Source of the DNA: Verrucomicrobiia bacterium
GTDB taxonomy: Bacteria > Verrucomicrobiota > Verrucomicrobiia > Limisphaerales > UBA8199
Direction of reading: 5' to 3'
Length of the DNA stretch: 60,295 bases
Assembly (NCBI GenBank): GCA_035946615.1
Contig: DASYZB010000148.1
Span: 1 to 60,295 of the forward strand
Within the stretch, counting starts at the first letter, position 1, and each line of letters opens with the position of its first letter. The position numbers were made by a program, and so were the translations under genes. Below the pieces are notes generated by a model, which worked only from the letters and a program-made list of their open reading frames with translations, did no database searches and had not been told where the DNA came from. Shown here in pieces: positions 1-9,360 of the stretch.

Positions 1-3000
1 GGTAGCCGGTGCCATCGCCCGATTCGGTCATTTCTTGCAGGGAATTGAACCAGTTGGTGACGTTGTAACCGTCGGCATAATTAACGGTGATCAGGTTGCC
101 CTGCTGGTCGTAGTTGTTGATGGTGACCGCCTGAACCGGGGTGCCGAGGGCATTGGTGATATAGCTCACGCCGCCGCAGGGACAATAGCCAAAGGCAGTG
201 ACGACGCTGTTGGCGTTGGTTTCGGCGATTTCGCGGCGAAGGGCGTCATAGACGTAGTAGGTCCAATAGCCGAGCCGGTCTTTGGCGGCGGTGAGGTCCA
301 GGATGCTGGTGCCGCCGCTGCTGTTGGCGTAGGGCGAGCCGCTCAGCAAATAATACAGATTGGTGGTGGAGGTTCCGTCCGGGTAAAGCCTGCCGGTGGG
401 CCGGTGGAGGGCGTCCCAGAAGTTGGTGACCGTCAGGCCGCGCTCGTCGGTGGAGCTGAAAACGGTTCCGTCCGTGTTCCAGGTATAGCTTCGCGTGCGG
501 TTTATGGGCGAATCCGTCACCTGCTGGAGGCGGTGACCGGCGTTGTAAGCGTAGCTGGTTGTTAAGCCCGAGGCGTACGTTGCGTTGGTGATCTGGTGGG
601 TTGTGCCGTCGTAGGCGTAGGTGGTCGCCTGCCCGAGGGCATCGTAATTGGTGGTGACCTGGTGGAAGGCATTGAAGATGTTACTTGTGGCGACAATGCC
701 CAGGGTGTTTGTCCAGGCGATGAGGTCGCTGTTGTTTGCGGACCAGAAGTAGCCCTCGGAGCGGGTCAGGACCGAGCTGCCGCTGAGCCAGGCTTCGGTG
801 ATTTGCGTCGGAAGCCCGTTTGTCAGGAGCTGGAGGTACTGGTACCAGGTGCTGCCGTCGGGCATTACGCGGGCGATGACCGAGGGCATTTTTTGGGCGC
901 CCACCTCGTAATCGACGCCTGCGGGTTTGCAAGCGTAATCGTACCAGGTGATTTGGCCTTCGGTGGTTCCGTCGGGGCTGGGGGCCTGTTCGAGGGAAAG
1001 GGAATCCCAATGGGTGTACGTGGGCTCCGTGTCCGCCAGCCAGTGACGGATGCGGGCCTGCTTGAAAATGGCCCAGTCAAAGCTGCCGGGATCGGTGTTC
1101 ACGTAATTAGCGAACTGCTCGGGATTCCAGTAGAATGTGTTGCGCTCCTGGCGGCTGCCGGCGTCTTTGTCCAGCGTCCCAACAGGAGTGTTGGTGGGGA
1201 TTTGACTGGTGGCGTAATCGGGCCAGTCGGTGTTGGTGTACTGGTTCATTTGGGCGTAGAACTCCTGTTGACCGAGGGAGTTGGTGACCAGGACGGTGCG
1301 GTCGAAAATCCCGGTTGAGTCGTTTTCGGCAAAGGACGTTGTGCCGTAAGGAGTTATCAACTGGCTCAGGGGGCCGCCCCAGGCGTTCGTATAGACGAAT
1401 TGCGAAGCCAGTCCGGCGGCATCGACGAGGTTGGTCAGGATGGGCCAGTAATAATCGAAATAGCCGAAGGACACGGAGGCTCCATAGGAGGCTACCACGG
1501 CGGTCACCGCGCTTGCCGTGTTATTGGTGAACTGCAGGGAGAAGGTTGTGCCGTCTGCCGCAGTGACATTGGTCAGGTAAAAATTCTGATCATAGGCGAA
1601 AGAGGTGCTGATTCCCGAGGCATCTGATGCCTGGGTCATGTAGAAAAGCCCCTCATACGATGTATCGCTGCTGTCTTCCAGGCCATAACTGGCTTGCGAG
1701 CCGTTAGGAAAGTGCAGCACGAGGTTGGTGATAGCGCCCGCCGGTCCTTGCTTTTCGAGGTAAATTTGGTGCCAGTAATTAATCGAGCTTATACTCGAGC
1801 CCGATGCAAAGTCGAATGTGGCCCAGGCTCCTGTGGGCAGCATCAGGTCTGCCGTGTATTCGTCGGAGCTGAGTTCGACGAAGGAAAAGAAGGAGCAGGA
1901 CCAGAGGCCGGAGCTGCCAGCGTTGTTTCCCATTTGGGCGCCGTGCCAGTAGGCGCCGGAAACCCTGCTCGCAGCGGTTCTGTCGTGGAAGGATAGTCCC
2001 AGTTGCACGACGGGACCGTAGGCAGGCTGGTACTGCATCGGGGTATCGTGCAGCCAGACGTTCACAAAGGGTTCCGTCACAAACCATATTGGCATGCCGC
2101 CGCAGGAACTGCACGTTTGGGCCTCGGGTGGTGGCGAGTTGGGAGGTGGACCCGCTGGTGGAGGGGCGCCGGGTGGGGGGCCGCTAGCTGGCGGCTCATT
2201 GGGGGGAGGACCTCCTGGAGGACCTCCGCCCCCGCCGCCGCTCGGGTTTGTTGGACAGGGGCACGATGTCGGCGTGGCGTTTGTGCACCCCGGATCGTTG
2301 TGGTCCGGTACGAAAGGGTTGTGGCACCGCCCACGGTAACCGGCCGCTGTGAGCGGATCGATGCTGGTGAGAGAGGTCGCTGTGGACGGCGGGAGCGCAT
2401 CGCTGACCACAACACAGCCGGTAGCCTCCTGGGCCATTTCCGGCGCCGTTAGCCATGTTGAGCCATAGGCAACGGGATCGTAGATGTTGTAAAACGCGCC
2501 ACGTTGCTCGCGGATAACCACGAAGTGGTCGGAGCGGAGGTGCATTATGGACGGAACAGGAAGCGCGCTAAAATTAGTAAGGAACGCAGCGTGCACCCTG
2601 AGGCCCGCTGCGGTGGCAATGGTGAGCAGGTCTGCGGCGGTAAAGCCGTTGGTTGAGGAAGCAACCTCATCCACGTCCTTCGGGAGGAACTGGCCCGGCT
2701 GGGTCAACCGGCCGAGCTGGTCCAGGCAGTAAAGGCCGCATTTGTAGGATTCGTTGGGGTGTTTGGCGACCCAAGCGCGCATTTCGCGCGCCCATCCCCA
2801 CTCGCTACCACCAGCGGGCAAACCGAGCTGGGAAACTTCCGACTCCAAAGTGTTCAGGTCCGCAATCCTCCCGGTGAGGGCAAGCAGTTTTGCCAGTCCG
2901 GCGCTCGAGGAGATCGCGACGGATTGAGCCACCGCGTCGGAGGAGCCTTGGGCGGCGTCGAAAGCATCGAGGAAATGGTTCATAGCCAGAGAATAGCCGC

Positions 3001-3145
3001 AGCGCACGAGAGCGCGGCGCCCCAGCCATAGGTGAACGCTGGGCGTCCAGGCGGAGGCGGGGTTATTGGTTGTGAAGCTCTCGAGTTCGGCACGCAGTTC
3101 ATCATCGACGGGAGAGGGCCTCGGTTTGTATATCCAGGTGCTGTT
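1..3145 (-). CDS. RHS/YD-repeat protein with N-terminal C39-like peptidase domain (partial; 5' end probably truncated)
   Basis: An uninterrupted minus-strand frame runs off the left edge of the window, so the C-terminus is missing. The N-terminal part has a papain-like C39 pattern: YKCGLYCLDQL (candidate Cys), then SDHFVVIREQRGAFYNIYDP (candidate His and Asp). A Pro/Gly-rich linker at about 2240-2110 follows. The rest is Tyr/Asn/Thr-rich YD-type sequence with units such as TNYDALGQATTYAYDG and VYDALRREIAETNAN. RHS/YD proteins are usually large and exported. The frame is closed upstream by TGA at 3148-3146. The residues just after it already read like mature protein, and there is no in-frame ATG until 2983 (GTG at 3007). 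No signal peptide is visible. I infer loss of the true 5' end by deletion or frameshift, so it may be a pseudogene. The cell-surface role is inferred from the family only. Confidence 0.85.
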
Positions 3146-3455
3146 TCATAGGAAATTGATTTGGGTCTCATCCTCTTATACGGAGCGAGGGGTCAAAATC
3201 TTTCAAAGACTCGTCAAACTATTTGAGATTCTTTTTGGGGCGCAGTGTGGGAGGAGTGAGGTTGGCATGGTCCAACTTGCTGGCATCCGAGGGGAAAGCC
3301 ACTGGGCATTTCCGAGGTTCGTTTAGGGTTTTGCAGGAGTGGCGGATTGGCTCTTTTCGCCCTGAGTGCGTTTTCCACTTCGCGTTGGCAACATCATCGT
3401 TCGCGTCCCTCCGTGGCTAATGACAGAGTCGAAGCAACGAGCCGCCATTCCTGAG

Positions 3456-3558
3456 TGTAGGAGACGACGTAAGGAGTCTCTGATCAGCAACTTCCGGGTG
3501 AACCAAAGGCGGCCAGTCTGACAATCTTGATTAGAGACTCCTTACGTCGTCTCCTACA
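3456..3558. repeat. Inverted repeat, 31-bp arms around a 41-nt spacer (dispersed repeat family A)
   Basis: The left arm (3456-3486) and right arm (3528-3558) are reverse complements with one mismatch. The core starts GTAGGAGACGACGTAAGGAG and ends CTCTGATC. The same consensus recurs at 38584-38613 and, inverted, at 42785-42814. The unit lies in the 489-nt gene-free stretch between the RHS gene and ruvX (3146-3634). I see nothing else convincing in that stretch. It could act as a bidirectional terminator-like hairpin or be a small non-autonomous element. Confidence 0.85.
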
Positions 3559-3634
3559 AAGGTTTGGAACTGCCTCGCCATTTTCCAAAGAGGTTCCTAG
3601 GATGTCGAGAGCCTTGTTTGGAAAAGGCTCTGAC

Positions 3635-4048
3635 ATGAGAATTTTGGCCATCGACCATGGGACAAAGCGCATCGGCATTGCAATCAGCGATGAACTGAAA
3701 ATGATTGCGCAGCCTCTCCAGTACATTGAGGCGGAGCCTTTCGAGGCGTTTCTCGCGCGGCTGAAGGAATTGCTGCGCCAAAAGGAGGTGGAACTGATCC
3801 TCATCGGGATGCCGCGCAATATGGATGGTACCTACGGGCCTGCAGCCGCCAAGGTACAGGAGTTCGTGAGCGCTTTGAGGGCTGGCCTGAGCGTGCCCAT
3901 CAAAACATGGGATGAACGCCTGACCTCCGCGCAAGCCAATCGCCTTCTCATCCAGGGCGGTGTCCGGCGCCAGAAACGAAAGGAGACGGTGGATAAAATG
4001 GCGGCTGCAATCCTGTTGCAAAGCTATTTGGACGGCCTCTCCGGCTGA
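3635..4048 (+). CDS. ruvX: RuvX/YqgF-family Holliday-junction resolvase-like nuclease
   Basis: The 137-aa product has the normal YqgF length and an RNase H-like fold pattern. The first acidic residue is in MRILAIDHGTKRIGIAISD. A central LILIGMPRNMDGTYGP segment carries the conserved glycine and proline, WDERLTS carries the second acidic pair, and KRKETVDKMAAAILLQSYLD carries the last Asp. The family is tied to pre-16S rRNA 5'-end processing and recombination. The start at 3635 is chosen because the protein then begins exactly at the conserved first strand. An in-frame ATG at 3602 would add 11 residues outside the family. truA follows after 9 nt, suggesting one operon. Confidence 0.9.
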   Translation: MRILAIDHGTKRIGIAISDELKMIAQPLQYIEAEPFEAFLARLKELLRQKEVELILIGMPRNMDGTYGPAAAKVQEFVSALRAGLSVPIKTWDERLTSAQANRLLIQGGVRRQKRKETVDKMAAAILLQSYLDGLSG

Positions 4049-4057
4049 TCCGGCCTC

Positions 4058-4897
4058 ATGGGCACCGCATCAAAAGGCTCGGCCAAAATCGCCTCGATAC
4101 AGCGCCTGGCGGCGGATGATTTGGCCAAATTTAAGCTGGTCATCGCGTATGACGGCTCGGGTTACGAGGGATGGCAGATACAAAAGATCGGCACAGGCGT
4201 GCAGGAAAAGGTCGAGCAGGCCCTGGCAAAGCTTTTTGCGAGCCGCCCTCGGGTGCACAGTTCGAGCCGCACCGATACCGGCGTGCACGCTTTGGGCATG
4301 GCCGCGCATTTTGAAGTCCCACGCGCCCAGGCCAGGCTCTCCGTGCGCAAACTGATGCTCGCTCTCAATGCCTGGCTGCCACAAGACATCCGGGTTGTGC
4401 GCGCCGTGCGGACCGGAAAGGATTTTCATGCCCGCTTCAACGCCAGCGGCAAGCAGTACCGATACTTCGTTTGGAATCATGCCGCAATGAACCCGTTGCT
4501 GCGCGCGAGTGCCTGGCACGTTCCGCGTTCGCTGGATTTCAAGGCAATGCGCCTGGCCGCCCCTCTCTTCATCGGCAAGCACGACTTTCAATCCTTTGCG
4601 GCAAATACCGGCTACGCCAGGCAATCCACCGTGCGCAACCTCCGCCGTTGCGAATTAAGGCGCGCGGGGCCTTTGCTCACTTTCATCATCGAAGCGGACG
4701 GCTTCCTCTACAAGATGTGCCGCGGAATAGTGGGAACCCTCGTTCAAGTAGGACTGGGGAAATTTTCTGCCGGCGAAATCCCGTCGATGTTGGCGAAACG
4801 GGACCGGCGCGTGGCAGGGATGACCGCCCCAGCGCATGGATTGGTTCTTTGGAAGGTGTTTTACAAACAACATGCACATCGTCCTGGTCGAACCTGA
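4058..4897 (+). CDS. truA: tRNA pseudouridine(38-40) synthase TruA
   Basis: The 279-aa cytoplasmic enzyme isomerises uridines 38-40 of the tRNA anticodon arm. The catalytic Asp lies in SSRTDTGVHALGM near residue 74. Other family hallmarks are KLVIAYDGSGYEGWQIQ, FHARFNASGKQYRYFVWN, HDFQSFAANTGY and FLYKMCRGIVGTLVQVGLG. The first ATG gives about 20 residues before the conserved first strand. A later non-ATG start near LAKFKLVIAYDG cannot be excluded. Its 3' end overlaps trmL by 26 nt, so the two are probably co-transcribed and translationally coupled. Confidence 0.95.
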   Translation: MGTASKGSAKIASIQRLAADDLAKFKLVIAYDGSGYEGWQIQKIGTGVQEKVEQALAKLFASRPRVHSSSRTDTGVHALGMAAHFEVPRAQARLSVRKLMLALNAWLPQDIRVVRAVRTGKDFHARFNASGKQYRYFVWNHAAMNPLLRASAWHVPRSLDFKAMRLAAPLFIGKHDFQSFAANTGYARQSTVRNLRRCELRRAGPLLTFIIEADGFLYKMCRGIVGTLVQVGLGKFSAGEIPSMLAKRDRRVAGMTAPAHGLVLWKVFYKQHAHRPGRT

Positions 4898-5336
4898 AAT
4901 CCCTCCCAATACAGGCAATATCGCCCGGCTCTGCGCGGCGACGCACAGCGTCCTGGACCTGATCGAGCCGTTTGGATTCAAGCTCGATAACGCGCAGCTC
5001 AAACGGGCTGGAATGGACTACTGGGAGCATGTCCAGTGGCATCGCTGGGCAAACTGGGCGGCTTTTGCATCGAGCTTGCCGGAAGGCGCAGGTCTCTGGT
5101 TTGTGGAATCCCATGGGCCGCGCCTGTACAGCGAGGCACAAATCGCTGCAGATGATTATCTCGTGTTTGGCCGCGAGACGGCAGGATTGCCGGGAAAATT
5201 ACTCGAAGAAAACCGCCAGCGCTGGCTGCGCATTCCGATGTTCAATCCCAAAGCTCGTTCACTAAATCTTTCCAATTGTGTGGCCCTGGTCCTCTTTGAG
5301 GCCCTGCGCCAACAGGGCTTCCAAGGCCAACTATAG
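4872..5336 (+). CDS. trmL: tRNA (cytidine(34)-2'-O)-methyltransferase TrmL
   Basis: A 154-aa SPOUT-class methyltransferase that 2'-O-methylates the wobble nucleotide of tRNA-Leu in characterised homologues. It starts MHIVLVEPEIPPNTGNIARL, typical of TrmL. The C-terminal trefoil-knot motifs are FGRETAGLPGKLL and SLNLSNCVALVLFEALRQ. Length and start match the family; a longer frame from 4836 lies inside truA and is unlikely. It forms a tRNA-modification pair with truA, and both follow ruvX. Confidence 0.94.
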   Translation: MHIVLVEPEIPPNTGNIARLCAATHSVLDLIEPFGFKLDNAQLKRAGMDYWEHVQWHRWANWAAFASSLPEGAGLWFVESHGPRLYSEAQIAADDYLVFGRETAGLPGKLLEENRQRWLRIPMFNPKARSLNLSNCVALVLFEALRQQGFQGQL

Positions 5337-5389
5337 GTGGCCAGAAGAAAGAACTGGGCAAAGCCCGCCAAATCCTGTTTGCTCGGCGC

Positions 5390-7309
5390 ATGAATCGACG
5401 CGCCTTTGTGCGAACCGGCGCCGGGGCCGCGGCCATGCTCTTTGTCCCCTCCTCCTGGTCCGCCGAAGCTCGCCTATTCAGGCTTGCTACCGCAGCTCCA
5501 CAACAGGCCGTCCCTTCACTTTCCGTTCCCGAAGCCACTCAAATCCTTAGTACTCTAAAAGCCGTTCACCCACGGCTTTTGATCTCAAAAGAATCGGTTG
5601 AACATCTCAAAATCCAAATCGCCTCTGACCCTCTGCTGCGGCAATGGCACAAAACCCTCATCAAAAAGGCCCAGGACATTCTGCTCGAAGAACCCTCGCG
5701 CTATGAAATCCCCGATGGCTTGCGGCTGCTGGACACCAGCCGCCGAGTGGTCAGCCGGGTTTACACTTTGGCCCTGGCCTACCGGCTTGATGGCGATCGG
5801 CGCTACGCCGAACGCGCTTGGCGCGAACTGGCCGCCGCCGCTGCGTTTAAGGACTGGAACCCGCGCCACTTCCTGGATACGGCCGAGATGACCCATGCGT
5901 TCGCGATTGGTTATGATTGGCTTTACGATGTCTGGACTCCGGAACAGCGAGAAACAATCTGCCAATCGATAGTCGAGAAGGGGTTCCAACCCGCTTTAAA
6001 GGTCTATCGCGCCAATAACTGGTGGGCCAGCGCGCGGCATAATTGGAACCAGGTCTGCAACGGCGGCATCGGCATGGGGGCACTGGCCGTCGGCGATGTC
6101 GAACCGCAGGTCGCGGGCGAGGTCCTTCACTTTTCCCTCAAATCCTTGCCGCTCGCTATGAGCGAGTTTGCCCCGGACGGCGCCTGGAAAGAGGGACCCG
6201 GTTATTGGAATTACGCAACATCTTATAATGTGGTGTTTCTTGCCGGATTACAGACAGCCCTCGGAACCGACTTTGGTCTCTCGAAGCTGCCAGGTTTCAG
6301 CGACACCGGCCTCTTTCCGCTCTATCTCACCGGGCCGTTGCGGCGCACGTTCAACTATGCAGATGGGGGTGATGGCGCCATTCGCGCCCCGCAGATGTTC
6401 TGGCTGGCCCGTCAATTTAACAGGCCTGTGTATGCCGATTACGAGCGTCAGTTGGCTGCCCCGGCTCCCCTGGACCTGGTCTGGTTTTATTCACCCGGCG
6501 ACGCCCAGGCGCCCGGGCTGCCCCTTGATAAGTATTTCCGGAATGCAAAGGTCGTTACATTGCGAAGCGATTGGCACGATTGGAAGGCCTGGTTCGTCGG
6601 CTTCAAAGGCGGTGATAATAAAGCCAACCATAGCCACCTGGATTTGGGCACCTTCGTCTTTGACGCCTTGGGGGCGCGGTGGGCTGTCGATTTGGGCGCG
6701 GATAATTATAATCTCCCCGGTTACTTCGATTTCGCCAAAAGACGATGGACCTACTATCGGCTGCGCGCTGAAGGGCATAACACCCTGGTCATCAACCCCG
6801 GCGCGGGACCGGACCAGGTCCTCGCCGCCAGCTCGCCCATCGAGCGCTTTGACCCCAGACCGGACCGCCCGTTTGCCATCGCCGACCTGAGCCGAGCTTA
6901 TCAGGGCGCCGCGCGCAAAGTGCGGCGCGGGATTTCCCTCGAGCGAGGCAATACACTGCTCATTCAGGACGAGATTCAAGCTGACAAACCCGCTGAGGTT
7001 TGGTGGTTCATGCATACCCCCGCAAACGTCGAGATAGAAAAGGATGGCCGCCGCGCCATCCTTCGGCAAAAGGGCGAAGAACTCGAAGCCGGCCTCCTCT
7101 CGCCGGCGAATGCCACGTTTGAGGTCATGGATGCCGCCCCTTTGCCGGAGTCGCCGCACCCGGTGAAACAGGCCAAAAACAATGTCAGGAAACTCGCCAT
7201 CCACCTCACGGGCGTCACCGAGTCACGCCTGGCCGTGCGCCTGGCGGCTTCCTCCCAAAATGCGCGATCTAATTCAAACGCGCCCCTCGTGCCCCTGTCA
7301 GAATGGTGA
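5390..7309 (+). CDS. Secreted heparinase II/III-family polysaccharide lyase-like protein
   Basis: A 639-aa protein with an N-terminus that looks Tat-like (MNRRAFVRTGAGAAAMLFVP, twin Arg), implying folded export. An (alpha/alpha)-barrel region at about residues 50-400 carries NNWWASARHNWNQVCNGGIG and APDGAWKEGPGYWNYAT, with His, Asn and Tyr positions common in heparinase II/III and alginate-lyase-like folds. The beta-sandwich half begins near NKANHSHLDLGTFVFDALG and continues with EGHNTLVINPG, as in heparinase II/III-like proteins. These enzymes cleave uronate-containing polysaccharides by beta-elimination. The substrate cannot be deduced. The trmL stop is 53 nt upstream. The GH29 and GH9 genes elsewhere in the window fit a polysaccharide-degrading lifestyle. 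Confidence 0.85.
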   Translation: MNRRAFVRTGAGAAAMLFVPSSWSAEARLFRLATAAPQQAVPSLSVPEATQILSTLKAVHPRLLISKESVEHLKIQIASDPLLRQWHKTLIKKAQDILLEEPSRYEIPDGLRLLDTSRRVVSRVYTLALAYRLDGDRRYAERAWRELAAAAAFKDWNPRHFLDTAEMTHAFAIGYDWLYDVWTPEQRETICQSIVEKGFQPALKVYRANNWWASARHNWNQVCNGGIGMGALAVGDVEPQVAGEVLHFSLKSLPLAMSEFAPDGAWKEGPGYWNYATSYNVVFLAGLQTALGTDFGLSKLPGFSDTGLFPLYLTGPLRRTFNYADGGDGAIRAPQMFWLARQFNRPVYADYERQLAAPAPLDLVWFYSPGDAQAPGLPLDKYFRNAKVVTLRSDWHDWKAWFVGFKGGDNKANHSHLDLGTFVFDALGARWAVDLGADNYNLPGYFDFAKRRWTYYRLRAEGHNTLVINPGAGPDQVLAASSPIERFDPRPDRPFAIADLSRAYQGAARKVRRGISLERGNTLLIQDEIQADKPAEVWWFMHTPANVEIEKDGRRAILRQKGEELEAGLLSPANATFEVMDAAPLPESPHPVKQAKNNVRKLAIHLTGVTESRLAVRLAASSQNARSNSNAPLVPLSEW

Positions 7310-7363
7310 AAAAAAGGTTTTGATGCCTTCGGATGAATGCAAGAGAAGGCGCACCTGCCCCCT

Positions 7364-7403
7364 TCGAGGTTGAATGTTCGACGTTGAGCGTTGAATGTTC
7401 AGG
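7364..7403 (+). repeat. Short tandem-like GTTGAATGTTC repeat
   Basis: Two copies of a GTTGAATGTTC unit about 25 bp apart, separated by GACGTTGAGC, lie upstream of the flavoprotein gene. Nothing else is evident in the stretch 7310-7537. It may be spacer debris. Confidence 0.45.
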
Positions 7404-7537
7404 TTTGCGGCAATCCTGACCAGTGCCAGGAGTTTTCCAGGGACGCAGTTTTTTTATCCTTCAGTCACATTGAGCCTCCGCAGGGTCATCAAATTGACAA
7501 GGGCTTGAATCCAGTCGAGCATGACTTCGCGGAGCGC

Positions 7538-9241
7538 ATGGGTATGACTGACTTAGACCAGGATGAGCAATTCTATCGGGACACCGAGAGCGTGGCCTTT
7601 CCCAAGCTGGATGACCGGCAACTGGCCATGCTCGAACCGCTCGGCGTGCGGCGCATGGTGCGGCGGGGCGAGTTGGTATTCAAAGCGGGTCAGCGCGACC
7701 TGGGGATGGCGGTGGTTTTGCGCGGCGCCCTGGCAATCTTCGAGTCGCGGGATGGCCAGGAGCAGATTCTCGCGACCCCCGGGCCTCGTGATTTTGTCGG
7801 CGACGTGGCAATGCTGATGGGCACGGCGGCGCTGGCCAGCGCCCGAGGCGAGGCGGAAGAAAGCGAGATTCTAGAAGTGCCGGCCAATCGGCTGCGGCAG
7901 GCGCTGGCGGACCTTCCCGGGGTGGGCGAGCCTATCGTGCGCGCCTTTATCATGCGCCGGCAACGGCTGCAACGAGACCGGGAGTTTGCCGGGATGCGCA
8001 TTGTCGCAAAGGAGGGCTCGCGCGAAGGACTCCAGCTTGACGATTTTCTCGACAAAAACCACGTCCCACACCGAGTGATCGATTTTCAAAGTGAATATGG
8101 ACGGGGCCTTTGCGAGAGACTGCACCTTGCCAGCCGGGATTTGCCCGTGCTGCTTACGGCCACCGGTAACCTATTGCGACATCCCTCCTTGCGCGAGGTC
8201 GCCCGGGTAGCCGGACTGCTGCGCTCCGTAGCGGCTGATGAAGAGAGCGAGATTACCTGCGACCTGGCTATCATTGGCGCAGGGCCGGCCGGCCTGGCCG
8301 CCGCCGTCTATGCTGCTTCGGAAGGCCTCAAAACCATAGTTCTGGAGAGCTACGCGCCGGGGGGCCAGGCGGGGGCCTCTTCATTAATCGAGAACTTCTT
8401 TGGCTTCCCCACCGGTGTGGCCGGCGGGGAGTTGACCTACAACGCGCAGCTTCAAGCGTATCGGTTCGGCGCGAAGTTCGCCACACCGGCCCAGGCGCTC
8501 TCACTGGAATTTACTGACGGAGACCACCGCGCGAGCCTGCGAGCCGAAGGCTGTACCGCAAGCTTGCGCGCCAAGTGCGTCGTTATCGCCACGGGGGCTG
8601 AGTACCGGCGGCTGGACGCCGAGAGACGCGAGGAGTTTGAAGGGTGCGGGGTTTATTACGCCGCAACTGGCCGGGAAGGACGGCTCTGCCGGGGCTCGAC
8701 AGTGATTGTCGCCGGTGGCGGCAACTCGGCCGGGCAAGCGGCAATGTTTCTCTCCGAAGGGGCCGAGAAAGTGCTGCTCGTCATCCGCGGCGAGGGCCTG
8801 GCAAAAAGCATGTCGAGTTATCTGGCGCGGCGGGTTGAGGCAAAAGAGAACATCGAGATTCTGGCGCACACGAAAATCTGCAGGATGCTGGGTGGCAAGG
8901 CCCTTGAAGCCGCCGAGTTGGAGAATACCAGCACGCATGAACGGCGAACTATCCAGACGCCGGCCATTTTTTCCATGATTGGCGCGAACCCCTGCACCGG
9001 TTGGCTGCCCTCTGAGATTGAATGTGATGAAAAGGGCTTCATCAAAACCGGCAACGCCGTAGTCGGCGCTCCCGCGTGGAAGGGGATGAGCCGTTCGCCC
9101 GGCCCGCTCGAGACGAGCCGTCCGGGCATTTTTGCCGCAGGCGACGTGCGCTCCGGCTCGGTGAAACGCTGCGCTGCGGCCGTTGGCGAGGGCGGCATGG
9201 CGGTGGCCGGCGTACATGACGTGCTCGGAACCTACGATTGA
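7538..9241 (+). CDS. Cyclic-nucleotide-binding / thioredoxin-reductase-like FAD-NAD(P)H oxidoreductase
   Basis: About 567 aa from ATG 7538 (a second ATG at 7544), with GGAG a few bases upstream. An upstream TTG extension to 7391 reads like non-coding sequence. Residues about 20-145 resemble a cNMP-binding beta-roll (RRGELVFKAGQRDLGMAVVL, GDVAMLMG). A linker domain follows, then a pyridine-nucleotide disulfide oxidoreductase with FAD motif IIGAGPAGLAAAVYAASEG, NAD(P)-binding VIVAGGGNSAGQAAMFLSEG and C-terminal IFAAGDVRSGSVKRCAAAVGEG. The redox CxxC expected between the nucleotide domains is absent: the region reads GVYYAATGREG. This fusion family is known in bacteria, but its electron acceptor is not apparent here. 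Its stop overlaps the longest possible frame of the next gene. Confidence 0.88.
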   Translation: MGMTDLDQDEQFYRDTESVAFPKLDDRQLAMLEPLGVRRMVRRGELVFKAGQRDLGMAVVLRGALAIFESRDGQEQILATPGPRDFVGDVAMLMGTAALASARGEAEESEILEVPANRLRQALADLPGVGEPIVRAFIMRRQRLQRDREFAGMRIVAKEGSREGLQLDDFLDKNHVPHRVIDFQSEYGRGLCERLHLASRDLPVLLTATGNLLRHPSLREVARVAGLLRSVAADEESEITCDLAIIGAGPAGLAAAVYAASEGLKTIVLESYAPGGQAGASSLIENFFGFPTGVAGGELTYNAQLQAYRFGAKFATPAQALSLEFTDGDHRASLRAEGCTASLRAKCVVIATGAEYRRLDAERREEFEGCGVYYAATGREGRLCRGSTVIVAGGGNSAGQAAMFLSEGAEKVLLVIRGEGLAKSMSSYLARRVEAKENIEILAHTKICRMLGGKALEAAELENTSTHERRTIQTPAIFSMIGANPCTGWLPSEIECDEKGFIKTGNAVVGAPAWKGMSRSPGPLETSRPGIFAAGDVRSGSVKRCAAAVGEGGMAVAGVHDVLGTYD

Positions 9242-9360
9242 CCCTATTGACTCTGAAGCTCCTTGTATGTTGGATTGGCGCGGTTGAATATACGCGAACG
9301 AATCCTGTTCGTTATCTGCGCAACAGCGGCGCTTGCGCTTCCACCTCGTTCACCAAACTC

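Noticed and set aside
35-1996. Several plus-strand ORFs with Val/Gly-rich products
   Set aside because: They are antisense shadows of the YD-repeat frame, which alone has family motifs and codon structure.
3146-3148. TGA as selenocysteine or readthrough codon in the RHS gene
   Set aside because: No SECIS-like hairpin was found and no start is apparent further upstream; truncation is simpler.
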